From the NCBI GenBank assembly GCA_964540725.1, contig CAZINU010000008.1, positions 1 through 38,149 of the forward strand: 38,149 nt of DNA, written 5' to 3'. Shown here piece by piece: positions 27,701 to 36,051 of this stretch. The notes under the pieces were generated by a model, which searched no databases, had not been told where the DNA came from, and saw nothing but the letters and a program-made list of their open reading frames with translations. Position numbers and translations under genes: made by a program. The DNA comes from JANJWP01 sp964540725 (GTDB taxonomy: Bacteria; Patescibacteriota; Gracilibacteria; BD1-5; UBA2023). Position 1 is the first letter of the stretch. Every line of letters begins with the position of its first letter.

Positions 27701-28873
27701 TTACTCCGCGAACGTCCTCCCCGTCAGTTCCCGCACTTCCGTTTTCGCCAACCCCTTTCCGAGCCAATCCCACCGCATCACCGAGAGAATGTCGCCGGAA
27801 CCTTTCCCGTCGTGGGGATTGACCTGGATCTCGAAATGGAGGTGGGGGTTGTCGTACGATTTGTCGGGAACACCCGTGACGCCCACGGTGCCGAGAATCT
27901 CCCCCCGCCGGACGGAAGTCCCGGATTCGATGCCGGGTGCCAGGTCGCGGAGGTGCGAGTAGAACGTGACGTTTCCGTCCGCCGTTTTGAGCCAGACCTG
28001 ATTTCCTCGGTAGATGTCGAGGTTCTTCAACCGCGTATCCTCGTCTTTGGGCGGTCGAACGAGCCCTTCGAAGTCGCTCCAAACGAATCCGGAAACGGTT
28101 CGGACGATAATGCCGTCGGCAATGGCGCGTACCGGGGTTCCGATTGGCGCGAGAACGTCCCACCCGTGGTGGATGGCGTCGGTGGTGTCTTTTCGGTACG
28201 GACGGGCGGAGTTCGGAACGTAGGGCGCGAAATCCGGAACCGACTTTCCCGCCACGGGGGAGAGGTAGGACAAGCTTTTCCGGGCTTCCGACATCGCCGC
28301 GGCAATGCGGCGCTTCCGGTCTTCGGCCGCCGCCCGATAGGAGGCCGCAAGGGCCGAAAGCCGGTCGGACGGGCTCGTCCCGGCGAGTTTCGCCGCGCGA
28401 GCGAACGCCTCCGACCGTTCTTTCGCGTTCCGGGCCGCTAAAAAGAGCGCGTCGTCGGAAAGGTCGGACAATTCGGAAAAAAGGTTCTCCCGGGTTTGGG
28501 ACCGGACGGTCGCGAGGGTTCCGCTCACGGTCCTTCCTTCCGTTTCCAACCAAAAAGAAGGGGAGGGGCCGCATTCGGACGGAAATCGGACGGACGCCCC
28601 GTAGACCCGTCGTTCCGCGCCGGTACCGAAGGAAACGGGATGGGAAACGTCCAACCGGCACGTACCGCGAATTTCCGGCACCGCACCGTCCGTGCCCGTT
28701 CGAAAGATCAGGAACGTCGAAGACAGCCGCGCGTCGCCGGGAACGATTTCGGCGTTGAGGGAGGCGAGAATTTTCGCCGGTGCCGGAATTTCCTCGGAGA
28801 GTTTTTCCGCGGAAATTCCGAAAACCGGAACGAAGGCCGCGAGAACCGAAAGGGGGAGCGCGTGTCGGATCAC
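27701..28873 (-). CDS. Exported M23-family metallopeptidase
   Basis: 390 residues. GTG 28873 starts a signal peptide (VIRHALPLSVLAAFVPVFGISA). The middle is helical and Ala/Arg-rich, probably a coiled coil (about 150-215). The C-terminal M23 domain has HHGWDVLAPIGTPV, YSHLRDLAPG and PHLHFEIQVNP, all key zinc and catalytic motifs. It probably cleaves peptidoglycan. The frame is open further upstream to ATG 29005 and beyond, but the signal peptide and a promoter at 28962-28989 favour GTG 28873. The stop is TAA at 27701; there is no UGA. It is the second M23 enzyme in the window and lacks the SLH end of the first. Confidence 0.88.
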   Translation of the reverse strand: MIRHALPLSVLAAFVPVFGISAEKLSEEIPAPAKILASLNAEIVPGDARLSSTFLIFRTGTDGAVPEIRGTCRLDVSHPVSFGTGAERRVYGASVRFPSECGPSPSFWLETEGRTVSGTLATVRSQTRENLFSELSDLSDDALFLAARNAKERSEAFARAAKLAGTSPSDRLSALAASYRAAAEDRKRRIAAAMSEARKSLSYLSPVAGKSVPDFAPYVPNSARPYRKDTTDAIHHGWDVLAPIGTPVRAIADGIIVRTVSGFVWSDFEGLVRPPKDEDTRLKNLDIYRGNQVWLKTADGNVTFYSHLRDLAPGIESGTSVRRGEILGTVGVTGVPDKSYDNPHLHFEIQVNPHDGKGSGDILSVMRWDWLGKGLAKTEVRELTGRTFAE

Positions 28874-28961
28874 GGGAAAAACGATTCGGATACCAATCTG
28901 TAGTGTTTGCGGCGGGGGTTTCTGCGTACTTCCGTCCGAAAACCGCGAAAAATCGAAAGAG

Positions 28962-28989
28962 ATAGTATCTATTTTGGCTTCAGTATCAA
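28962..28989 (-). promoter_or_regulatory. Promoter of the second M23 gene
   Basis: Minus strand TTGATA (28984-28989), 16-bp spacer, TACTAT (28962-28967); the leader is about 80 bases. Confidence 0.55.
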
Positions 28990-29104
28990 ATGAAAACCGT
29001 TTCATTTTTTTATTCGTCCACACGGTTTCCGGAGTTTTTTTCCGAAATCGACGACCATTCTCAGAAGATTTTGTTAAAAGCATAATTTCCTCTCTACGGA
29101 GAGA

Positions 29105-29338
29105 AGAAACGATGATATGAATCTAAAAATGACATATTTTCAAATATTGGCAATACCTCAACTTTGGCACGGTTTTTCCAAGTGGGGTATTATTTCTTCG
29201 TACCCGCCGCATGGAAGCTTCCACAGCTTTTCCTCCGGGACGCTCATTCAAATCCTTGCTCAGCTAGAACGGAATCGAACGTTTGTCGGTTCGATTTCCT
29301 CCACAAAAAAATAAAAACAAAGATACCGAGGGGCAAAA
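29105..29338. other. AT-richer gene-free stretch upstream of the RNA candidate
   Basis: No convincing gene. It holds a perfect 12-base palindrome TGGAAGCTTCCA (29212-29223) and a hairpin GGAATCGAAC/GTTCGATTTCC at about 29272-29300. It may contain the promoter or the 5' part of the structured RNA that follows. Confidence 0.4.
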
Positions 29339-29339
29339 T

Positions 29340-29637
29340 TCTTTTCCCCGACGTCTTTTCCGGAAGCGGATGCCCCGCTTCCACCGGAACGAAATCTTCC
29401 GGGCCTGCGGAACATCCGCTTCCAAAAGAACAAAAACAATAAACCGGAAAGGCGAAGATGCCGGTCAACAAATTCCTGCCCAAGCTGGGCAAGTCGGTCC
29501 TCCGGACCGCTCCCGATGACAAGGGAACCCTTCCACCTCCGCGTCGCACCTACGGCACTCCTATAGTGGCCATCGCTGACCGGCAGGGGACAAGACGACA
29601 ACTCCAGCCAACGTTACCCAACGCGCTGGGGTTTTTT
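29340..29637 (+). ncRNA. Candidate structured RNA of unknown class
   Basis: Helices in order: GGAAGCGGATG (29362-29372) with its exact complement (29413-29423), enclosing CCGGAA/TTCCGG (29384-29402); then TGCCGGTCA (29459-29467) with its exact complement (29577-29585), enclosing TGCCCA/TGGGCA (29477-29491), CGGTCC/GGACCG (29495-29509) and AAGGG/CCCTT (29521-29532). A terminator stem CTCCAGC/GCTGGGG (29602-29631) plus six T ends the unit on the plus strand. This many perfect, nested helices in about 300 bases is not expected of coding DNA. I looked for RNase P, tmRNA, SRP and 6S hallmarks and found none. An ORF starting ATG 29458 crosses the region but reads as low-complexity protein and is disfavoured. 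The 5' end is not defined. Confidence 0.5.
29602..29637 (+). terminator. Terminator of the structured RNA candidate
   Basis: A 7-bp stem CTCCAGC/GCTGGGG (one G-T pair), a 16-base loop and six T. Confidence 0.75.
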
Positions 29638-29763
29638 CGTGGTTTCGCTTTTGAAGTGAAACCACGGCTTTGCTCCGGTCCTCAAACGTCGCGCGAATTT
29701 TTCGTTTTTGAGCGTTTTTCGGATGATTCGGACTTTCCCGTTCCGGGCTTGTCGGACGGCCGA

Positions 29764-30798
29764 CTACTTTCTACCCGTTTCCTTCGCGGCTCCGGATTTT
29801 CCCGAAGCTCCCAACGCTCAGAAGGCGCCCTCGCCGGTCTTCCTGCGTATCAGTTCGGTCTTGAGGCCGGCGATTTCCGACGAAAGGAGCCAGACGATAT
29901 CCTCGTGGATGCGTCGTGCTATGGGGATATATTTTTCTTCCGTCTCCAGAACGTATCTTTCGATTCGCGCCGAATCGTCGTCGTACATGGTGAGGAGGTT
30001 GTGGGACCGGTCCGCCAATTTTACGTCTATGAGCGCGACGAGAAGCCGGTCGTCGAGAAGGGAGAGAATGATTCGATGGTATTCGTCTTCCACTCGCGAT
30101 TTCAGCGTTTCTTTCCAAACGGTCGACGGGCGTACGGCCGGCGACCAGAAGAAATTCCTCGGAACCCAGTCATACGCTCCGTCCAGATTTTTGTGCATTT
30201 CGTAGATGGGACGTTCCCATGCGGTCAGGAACGATTCCCCTTCCTTTTTCGAAAGGAGTTCCACGCCCTCGACGATTTCGTTGCAAAAACGCAGAAGACC
30301 GTCCAGACGCCGCATTCCTTCGGCGATCCCGTGTTCGGAAACCAACGTTCTTTCGCGTTTCATCGCCACGCTTCGAAGGCGGTCGAGCAGCCGTTTCCGC
30401 ATGGCCGTTTTCGCGGCGTCTCCTTCCGTATCCTCGATAACGTCGTGAAGAAGTCCGACGATGACTTTGAACGTGGTCGGATTGGGAAAATCTTCGAGCA
30501 GGATTTTCGCGATGCCCAGGGGGTGGGTGAATTCGTCGTCGCCGTTCCGCCGTTTCTTTCCGGCATGGAATTCTTCCGCCAAATCGTAGGCGACGTCGAG
30601 GAGCTCGAGTTCGAATTCGAGGTCGAACGCGCCGAAAACGTTCGGATCGTCCGAACGCTTGATGCCCGATTCGTAGGCGCTCGAAAGAATGCTCCGAGCC
30701 TTCCAAAGGAAGCGGATTTTTTCGGTCGGCTCGAGAACGTTCCGCGATTTCTCGTAAACGGTCCCGCCCGGAGGCGTGGGGTCCGAGGAGGGGTTCAC
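29764..30798 (-). CDS. HD-domain (p)ppGpp hydrolase-like protein
   Basis: 344 residues in code 25. The HD region is of RelA/SpoT (Mesh1) type: AYDLAEEFHAGKKRRNG, FTHPLGIAKILLEDF, VGLLHDVIEDTEG (the metal-binding HD and ED pairs), then DVKLADRSHNLLTMYDDD. No synthetase or TGS domain is present, so it is probably a stand-alone alarmone hydrolase or another nucleotide phosphohydrolase. UGA at 29818-29820 (residue 327) is read as Gly and the frame ends at TAG 29764 after GASGKSGAAKETGRK, a plausible flexible tail; ending at that UGA cannot be excluded. The start is GTG 30798; a promoter lies at 30823-30851. Confidence 0.82.
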
Positions 30799-30822
30799 CT
30801 TGACGGAAAAGGATACGCCCCT

Positions 30823-30851
30823 ACGATACCACAGTTTTCACGAACCGGCAA
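30823..30851 (-). promoter_or_regulatory. Promoter of the HD hydrolase gene
   Basis: Minus strand TTGCCG (30846-30851), 17-bp spacer, TATCGT (30823-30828). It fills the 71-base gap to the divergent mtaB. Confidence 0.5.
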
Positions 30852-30869
30852 CAATGCCACCACGATACC

Positions 30870-32201
30870 ATGGAATACCGAATCTTCGGTTGCAAAACCA
30901 ATAAGTACTTCACCGAAAAATGGCTCGCCGCCCCCGGGTTTTCCGAAAAGCCGGGGATTTTCGTCGCCTCCTGCGTCGTCACGGCCGAAGCCAAGCGCAA
31001 GTGGGTGCGCTTCGTAAAGCGCGCGGCGGCGGAACTGCCGCCGGAAGGAAAGATCTACGTTTCCGGGTGCGGATCGATCGTTGGGGGAAGGGTGTCGGAC
31101 GAATTTTTCGACGCGTACCCGGAACTTTCCGATATCCGGGAAAAGATCGAACTCCTCCCGGAAGAACCCGAAAATCCCGATTCCGGAGCGCTTCCCCGGA
31201 GCGTCGTCCGTTCCGATGGGGCGGTCTCGGCCGAGCTCCGGGCGTCGGAGCGGGAGCCTTTCTCCCGGAAGACGTCCCTGAAAATTCCGAGAACGCCCAT
31301 TTTTTCCCGGCAGTACCTCGTCATTCAGACCGGGTGCGACAATCGGTGTACGTTCTGCTTGACCGTCGCTGCCCGATGAGGGCATAAGAACCGGAGCGCC
31401 GAAGAAATTCTCGATGAAATCCGGACGTTCGCCGAAGCGTGAGGACAGGAAACCGTCTTGACCGGCACGAACCTGGCGGCATGGGGATGCTCCGATTCGA
31501 ACCGTACCGGCGAAAGCCGGATTTCCGAACTCATCGGGCGCGTATTGGCCGAAACGCCCATCCCGCGACTCCGGCTTTCGAGCCTCGGGCCGGAATTCTT
31601 GGACGACCGGCTCCTCGATCTGCTCTTTTCTCCGCGACTGCACGCGTACTTGCATCTTTCCGTGCAGTCGGGATCGGATTCCGTCCTGAAACGCATGCGG
31701 AGAAAGTACGGCCGCGAGTTCCTTCTCGACCGCCTCCGCGCCATCGCGTCACGACGGAGGGAAGACGGCATTCCCGTCAACGTCGGGGCCGATCTTATCG
31801 TGGGGTTTCCGGGCGAAACCGAATCGGATTTCGAGGATACCCTCTCGCTCGTCGGATTCCCGGGAGTTACGCAGGTCCACGCGTTTCCGTTTTCAGCCCA
31901 CGAAGGCATGCACGCCGTTCCGGCCGCCCGACTGCCCGATCAAATCCCCGAGAGCGTCAAATCCGAACGGATGTCCCGGCTGCTCGCCGCCGGCAATGCC
32001 GTACTCGCGGAATTTTCGGCCTCGTGCGACGGCATGCGGTGCTCCATGATCGTGGAAGCGGGGTCGTCCGAATCTTCGTTCTCCGGATGGAGCGAAAACC
32101 ATCTCGCGCTCGATCATCGCAACTTCGTTCCCGAACCGGGGCAGGAGTGGAAGCGGGGAAAGAGCGTCCGGGGGACGTACCGGTTCCGTTCCGAGCCGTA
32201 A
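30870..32201 (+). CDS. mtaB: tRNA methylthiotransferase (MtaB-like, radical SAM)
   Basis: A 443-residue radical SAM methylthiotransferase, probably adding the methylthio group to N6-threonylcarbamoyladenosine at tRNA position 37. The N-terminal cluster-binding domain has FGCKTNKY, SCVVTAEAKRKW and VSGCGSI (three Cys). The radical SAM motif CDNRCTFC is at about residue 157. UGA codons at 31377-31379 (residue 170, the Gly of the conserved RGxxRS turn) and 31440-31442 (residue 191) are followed by TVLTGTNLAAWG. Further motifs are LHLSVQSGSDSVLKRM, GADLIVGFPGETE and HAFPFSAHEGM. A C-terminal TRAM-like strand region is short. The start is ATG 30870 and the stop is TAA. The assignment to MtaB rather than MiaB or RimO rests on GCKTN and NLAAWG and is good but not certain. 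Confidence 0.92.
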
Positions 32202-32264
32202 GCGCCGAACCCGCGTTTTCGTCCATTCCGATTCCATTTCCGGGCGAACCGTTCCGATTCGGAG

Positions 32265-32663
32265 CTACCGGCGCCGCCGATTTTCCGGAGGCGCTTCCAG
32301 GTCGGAATATCGGGCGATTTTGTAGCCCGAAGCCGTCCGGTCGATGGCGACGAGGCCCGTACGGACGCTTTCTTCCGACAACGATCGGGAACGGCAGTAC
32401 ATTCGGACGGCGCGAAAAAAATCGCGCCGTTTTTTCGAGGTGAACGATTCGGCGGCCGTTCCGGCCCGGGCCGTGCGCCGAAAGCGGATTTCGAAAATCC
32501 AAACCGTCCCCGAAACGTCGAGCGCGACGGCGTCGAGTTCGGCCGAACGGGCCGTCCAATTCGTTTCGACGATGCGAAACCCCGCCCGCTCCAAGTGCGC
32601 GCGGCCGATGGTTTCTCACAGGTCGCCGATCTTCCGGCGGTTTTTCGGAGCTCCGTCCAACAT
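32265..32663 (-). CDS. yraN: YraN/UPF0102 family endonuclease-like protein
   Basis: 132 residues in code 25. The opening KIGDLGETIGRAHLERAGFRI contains UGA at 32616-32618 (residue 16), at a position the family keeps as Gly in GExxA. NWTARSAELDAVALD and WIFEIRFRR are the endonuclease-like core: the catalytic E and D are visible, and the usual EVK is changed to EIR. The family resembles Holliday-junction resolvases, but its role is unproven. The start is ATG 32663 and the stop is TAG. It is convergent with mtaB with a 63-base gap. Confidence 0.88.
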
Positions 32664-32765
32664 GCCGGCAAGGTAGCCGGGGCGTCACGGAAACGCGAAG
32701 AAAAATCCCGGAAAAATTCTATTTTCCGTGAAAGTGGGTATCTTGACGAAGATGAATACCCCGTC

Positions 32766-33116
32766 ATGAGTTCCATGCGCTCCGACAATCCTCCAAAGAT
32801 CCTGAAATTTCGAGAATCCCTGAGTCGAATCGTCCTTTCCGGCGAAAAAGATTCCACTTGGCGTCTGTTTGACGATAAGAACCTCTCAGCTGGTGACGAC
32901 GTCTCGTTCGTCGTATGGGAAACCGGACGGCCGTTCGCCCGCGCGAAAATTCTCGCCGTTCGCGAAACGACGTTCTGAGCCCTTTCGCCGGAAGATTGGT
33001 CCGGGCACGAGACGTATTCGTCCGATGACGAAATGTACGCGACGTATTCGGAGTATTACGGACGCGTCGTCATGCCCCAAAGTCCGGTGAAGATTTTAAA
33101 ATTCCGGCTCCTTTAA
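32766..33116 (+). CDS. ASCH-domain protein
   Basis: 116 residues in code 25. ILKFRESLSRIVLSGEKDST, WRLFDDKNLSAGDDVSFV and ILAVRETTF form the ASCH (PUA-like) barrel. UGA at 32976-32978 (residue 71) is read as Gly before ALSPEDWSGHE, the usual continuation. The C-terminus carries DDEMYATYSEYYG and VKILKFRL. ASCH domains are thought to bind RNA or nucleic acid; some hydrolyse modified nucleosides. The start is ATG 32766 and the stop is TAA. Without UGA read-through the domain would be cut in half. Confidence 0.88.
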
Positions 33117-33123
33117 GCCGTTC

Positions 33124-33852
33124 CTACGGCTCGAACCCGAGCGATCCCGTATCGGCGCGCAGTTTGTTGTCGCCCCCGAGCTTCGGGTTGTAGTGGTCGA
33201 TCATGAGCCGAATGAGTTCCTCTTTCTTCAGTTCCTCACTCTTGAGTCCGATCGATTCGAGCGCCGTTTTGATTTGTCCGACGCGCTCGAGATTTCCCTT
33301 TTTGAGCGAATCGGCACGCCGGCGCCGGTCGCGGATGGAAGCGACCGTTTCCTCGTTCGTGATCGACGCCCAGAACGAACGGAAAATGCCGAACATTCCG
33401 GGGTCTCGGACGCTCCGCTCCAAATCGGTGTCGTAGGGAACGACGATATAGAAATCCTTGCGCATGATCTGTGCCATGTCCACGAGATTCGAAAGGAAGT
33501 CGATATATCGGTACGTCTGCTCCTGAAGGAGGGGGTTCGTCTGCTTGACCGCGAGCGTTTTGAGTTTTTGCACGTAGCCTTCGATATCGACCTTCAGCGA
33601 TCGGACGATGATTTGGATGGGAAACCGGAGCGAATTGAGAAACCGCTGGTACCCGTAAATGATCGCGTCCTGCTCCTCCTCGCTTTTCAGGTTGAAATTG
33701 ACCGCGTGGACGCGGAGAACCATGCGGGAAGACCCGTCTTTCATAATGACGCAGTTGTCGCGGATTTCGGAGAAGGGGAGGTAGCGTTGGGTCGTGGAGT
33801 CCTTTTGGGGAACCTTCGGTGCGCGGACGCTGGAAACGGTGGTATCTGCCAT
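33124..33852 (-). CDS. TraC-like protein of the T4SS-related cluster
   Basis: 242 residues resembling the N-terminal domain found in TraC/VirB4-type proteins without their ATPase domain: QRYLPFSEIRDNCVIMKDGS, VHAVNFNLKSEEEQDAII, FPIQIIVRSLKVDIEGYV, MRKDFYIVVPYDTDLE. There is no Walker A. In CPR genomes such a protein commonly follows a PrgI-family gene, as here, and is expected to act with the VirB4-like ATPase. The start is ATG 33852, 6 bases after the PrgI stop; the stop is TAG. No UGA is used. Confidence 0.8.
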   Translation of the reverse strand: MADTTVSSVRAPKVPQKDSTTQRYLPFSEIRDNCVIMKDGSSRMVLRVHAVNFNLKSEEEQDAIIYGYQRFLNSLRFPIQIIVRSLKVDIEGYVQKLKTLAVKQTNPLLQEQTYRYIDFLSNLVDMAQIMRKDFYIVVPYDTDLERSVRDPGMFGIFRSFWASITNEETVASIRDRRRRADSLKKGNLERVGQIKTALESIGLKSEELKKEELIRLMIDHYNPKLGGDNKLRADTGSLGFEP

Positions 33853-33858
33853 GGGATG

Positions 33859-34278
33859 TTACAATTTCGAAAGTTTGTCTTCGACGCCTTGGAATACTTC
33901 GTGCGTTCCGGCTTTGGAGAGGGCTTTTCCTTTCGCGAGGGCGTACGAGGTGACGTATCCGATGTCCGCGAAACTCGAATGGCTCTCCGCGCCCTTCTGC
34001 CACACCCGTTGCCCTTCGTTCAGATTCATGCGAATGAGATTCAGAATGAACGGAAGGAACGTCATTTCCGAATTCCGGAAGAGCGCGATGACGACCGAGA
34101 TGCCCGAAAATATGACCAGGGGAACGAGGGCCATTTCGGTTCCGACCGCCGGATCGAGCTTCTTGTAGATGGAATATCCGATGCCCGTTCCCACCATGAT
34201 GATGGCGAGCTGGCGAATCGAAAGGCCGATGAAAATGGTATCCTCGTTCTCGATTTGGACTGGAATCTTGTATTGCAT
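33859..34278 (-). CDS. PrgI-family membrane protein (VirB3-like)
   Basis: 139 residues: MQYKIPVQIENEDTIFIG, then two membrane segments at about residues 20-65 (LAIIMVGTGIGYSIY and LVPLVIFSGISVVIALF), and a cytoplasmic tail ending EDKLSKL. This is the pattern of PrgI, the inner-membrane partner of VirB4-type ATPases in Gram-positive-like T4SS. ATG 34278 lies just 6 bases after the TATACT -10 box, so the message is probably leaderless. The stop is TAA at 33859. It is co-transcribed with the TraC-like gene. Confidence 0.85.
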   Translation of the reverse strand: MQYKIPVQIENEDTIFIGLSIRQLAIIMVGTGIGYSIYKKLDPAVGTEMALVPLVIFSGISVVIALFRNSEMTFLPFILNLIRMNLNEGQRVWQKGAESHSSFADIGYVTSYALAKGKALSKAGTHEVFQGVEDKLSKL

Positions 34279-34284
34279 GGGGGG

Positions 34285-34313
34285 AGTATACCCTATTTTC
34301 TTTCCGGCATCAA
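34285..34313 (-). promoter_or_regulatory. Leaderless promoter of the PrgI-TraC operon
   Basis: Minus strand TTGATG (34308-34313), 17-bp spacer, TATACT (34285-34290), six C, then ATG 34278. Transcription would begin at the start codon. Confidence 0.8.
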
Positions 34314-34333
34314 ACGCTCGGGAGCGTTTCGTT

Positions 34334-34361
34334 TTGACTTTCCATCCCCCGTTCGTATAAA
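34334..34361 (+). promoter_or_regulatory. Promoter of secF
   Basis: TTGACT (34334-34339), 16-bp spacer, TATAAA (34356-34361). It is divergent from and about 20 bases away from the PrgI promoter. Confidence 0.75.
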
Positions 34362-34408
34362 TTCCGGCAGTTTCCGGCCTTGCCGGAGCCAATTTCCATT
34401 TCCATTCC

Positions 34409-35395
34409 ATGCGCTTCGACTACATTCAGAGCCGTTTCCGCTTCTACGGGGTTTCCGTCGCCCTTTCCGTCCTTTCCGTCGCGGCTTGGCTCGCCCTTCC
34501 CATGAATCTCGGAATCGACATGACCGGGGGTACCACCGCCGAATATTCCTACGCCGGCGAGTTGAACCTCGGCGCCGCCAAATCGGCCGCCGAATCGGCG
34601 AAATCGTCCGCCCGTCACGACGGCAAGGACGTCGTGAACAACGTCAACGTCTATCGCGTTTCCGGCGAGAACGTCTTCGTCGTCGAAGCCGGATTCTCCC
34701 GCCTCAAAGGCATGGATGACGCCGCGTTCGAAAAAGCGAAGACTTCCTTCAAGGACGCCGTTACCGCCGCCGTCGCCCCGGCCGCGTCGCAAATCGCCCT
34801 TTCCCGGTACGTCAATGTCGGCGAAACGTTCGGCGATTACATCAAGAAGACCGCCTACCTGACGCTCGCGATGGTCATCGTCTTCATTTCCCTCTATATC
34901 GCGTACGCCTTCCGGGGCGCGATCGAAGGGTTCACGAGTTTTTCGTTCGGGTTCGTTACGGCCGTCTCGCTCGCCCACGACGTCCTCGTCGCGTTCGGGC
35001 TCTACCTCGTCGCTTCGCACTTCTTTCCGGAATTCAAGATCGACACCTTCTTCATTACCGCCATGCTGACGGTGCTCGGCTACTCCATTAACGACACTAT
35101 CGTCGTCATGGACCGCATCCGCTCCAACCTGAAAATTCCCGCGAACAAGAAGAAGGACTTCGGAACCATCGTGAACGATTCCGTGAACGATACCATGACC
35201 CGTTCGATCTACACCTCGTTCACGGTCTTCATTACGCTCGTGGCCATGTTCTTCTTCGGTCCCGAAGCGATTTCCGGATTCACGCTCGCGCTCATTTTCG
35301 GGACCGTCGTCGGAACCTACTCGTCCGTTTTCATCGCGGCGCCGCTCCTCTACGACATTTCCAAGAACTCGTACGAAGAGGCGCGGAAAAAATAA
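34409..35395 (+). CDS. secF: Protein-export membrane protein SecF
   Basis: A 328-residue inner-membrane protein of the Sec translocon that helps proton-driven release of exported proteins. It has an N-terminal span, the SecD/F signature LGIDMTGGTTAEYSY, a periplasmic domain (about 50-140), and five more spans. FVTAVSLAHDVLVAFGLY, LTVLGYSINDTIVVMDRIR and ALIFGTVVGTYSSVFIAAPLL are the family's key membrane motifs, with the Asp of HDV and ND. The start is ATG 34409 and the stop is TAA; there is no UGA. SecD is not adjacent. Confidence 0.96.
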   Translation: MRFDYIQSRFRFYGVSVALSVLSVAAWLALPMNLGIDMTGGTTAEYSYAGELNLGAAKSAAESAKSSARHDGKDVVNNVNVYRVSGENVFVVEAGFSRLKGMDDAAFEKAKTSFKDAVTAAVAPAASQIALSRYVNVGETFGDYIKKTAYLTLAMVIVFISLYIAYAFRGAIEGFTSFSFGFVTAVSLAHDVLVAFGLYLVASHFFPEFKIDTFFITAMLTVLGYSINDTIVVMDRIRSNLKIPANKKKDFGTIVNDSVNDTMTRSIYTSFTVFITLVAMFFFGPEAISGFTLALIFGTVVGTYSSVFIAAPLLYDISKNSYEEARKK

Positions 35396-35454
35396 TGTCC
35401 GCACCCCGTGCGCTTCCCGCTCCCGAGCGGAGAATGGGGAAAAGTCCGGAACGA

Positions 35455-35481
35455 AAAAAGCCCCCAAGAGGGGGCTTTTTC
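35455..35481. terminator. Bidirectional terminator between secF and the ACP gene
   Basis: AAAAAGCCCCC and its complement around a short loop, with A and T runs on the two sides. It serves both convergent genes. Confidence 0.85.
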
Positions 35482-35498
35482 ACGGTCGGACGCCCGGT

Positions 35499-35783
35499 TT
35501 ACGAGACGTTCGCCGCATGGGTTTTTTCAATGGCCGCGACGAGATCGCCGAAGGTTTTGAGCTTGGGCAATTCGTCGTCGGGAACCACGACCTGCAATTG
35601 TTCTTCGTACGCCATCATGAGTTCGACGGTAGTGAGGGAGTCGAGGTTGATCACGCCCCCCTGCAGTTCCGTGGAATCCGAGATGGTTGCCGCATTTTCG
35701 GCGCTGATACCGCACTCTTCGACGAGGACGCGGAGCGTTTCCTCGCGCAGGGTGGGCATAACGCCAGGTTTTTCCTCGGCCAT
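35499..35783 (-). CDS. Acyl carrier protein-like protein
   Basis: 94 residues. The attachment motif is NLDSLTTVELMMAYEEQ, where the Ser of DSL would carry 4'-phosphopantetheine; VVPDDELPKLKTFGDLVAAIEK is the ACP helix 3-4 pattern. The N-terminus REETLRVLVEECG is helix 1. A strong AAAGGAGG lies 5 bases before ATG 35783; the stop is TAA. ACPs carry acyl chains in lipid synthesis, but CPR bacteria usually lack fatty-acid synthesis, and no such enzyme is nearby. It may take acyl chains from a host, or serve a lipoate-like or toxin-acylation role. Confidence 0.85.
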   Translation of the reverse strand: MAEEKPGVMPTLREETLRVLVEECGISAENAATISDSTELQGGVINLDSLTTVELMMAYEEQLQVVVPDDELPKLKTFGDLVAAIEKTHAANVS

Positions 35784-35908
35784 AAGGGCCTCCTTTCTGA
35801 TTTTGGTTTTCGTAAGGTTTTTCCGGTTTCGCGGAACGTTTCTTTCCGCTTATGATGACTTTTACTCATGAATTCGAAAGAGTCAACTGACGTTTTTCCC
35901 AAATCGAT

Positions 35909-35936
35909 TTTACAAAGCGGAAGGTTCCGATATACT
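35909..35936 (+). promoter_or_regulatory. Promoter of the tRNA-Arg/tRNA-Leu pair
   Basis: TTTACA (35909-35914), 16-bp spacer, TATACT (35931-35936); tRNA-Arg starts 31 bases later. Confidence 0.75.
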
Positions 35937-35967
35937 CCGCTCCGCTTCCCCGAAAGAGGAAAAATCC

Positions 35968-36044
35968 GCCCCTGTAGCTCAGTTGGATAGAGCGCCTGGC
36001 TTCGAACCAGGAGGTCGTGGGTTCGATCCCTGCCGGGGGCACCA
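35968..36044 (+). tRNA. tRNA-Arg (anticodon TCG)
   Basis: A complete cloverleaf: acceptor GCCCCTG with the matching 3' strand, D arm TAGCTCAGTTGGATAGAG, anticodon loop CTTCGAA (TCG, codons CGA/CGN), T arm GGTTCGATCCC, CCA encoded. Confidence 0.95.
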
Positions 36045-36051
36045 GACGTTT

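Noticed and set aside
29458..30054. ORF from ATG 29458 across the structured RNA
   Set aside because: It crosses a strong terminator and then runs antisense into the HD gene. The sequence is better explained by nested RNA helices.
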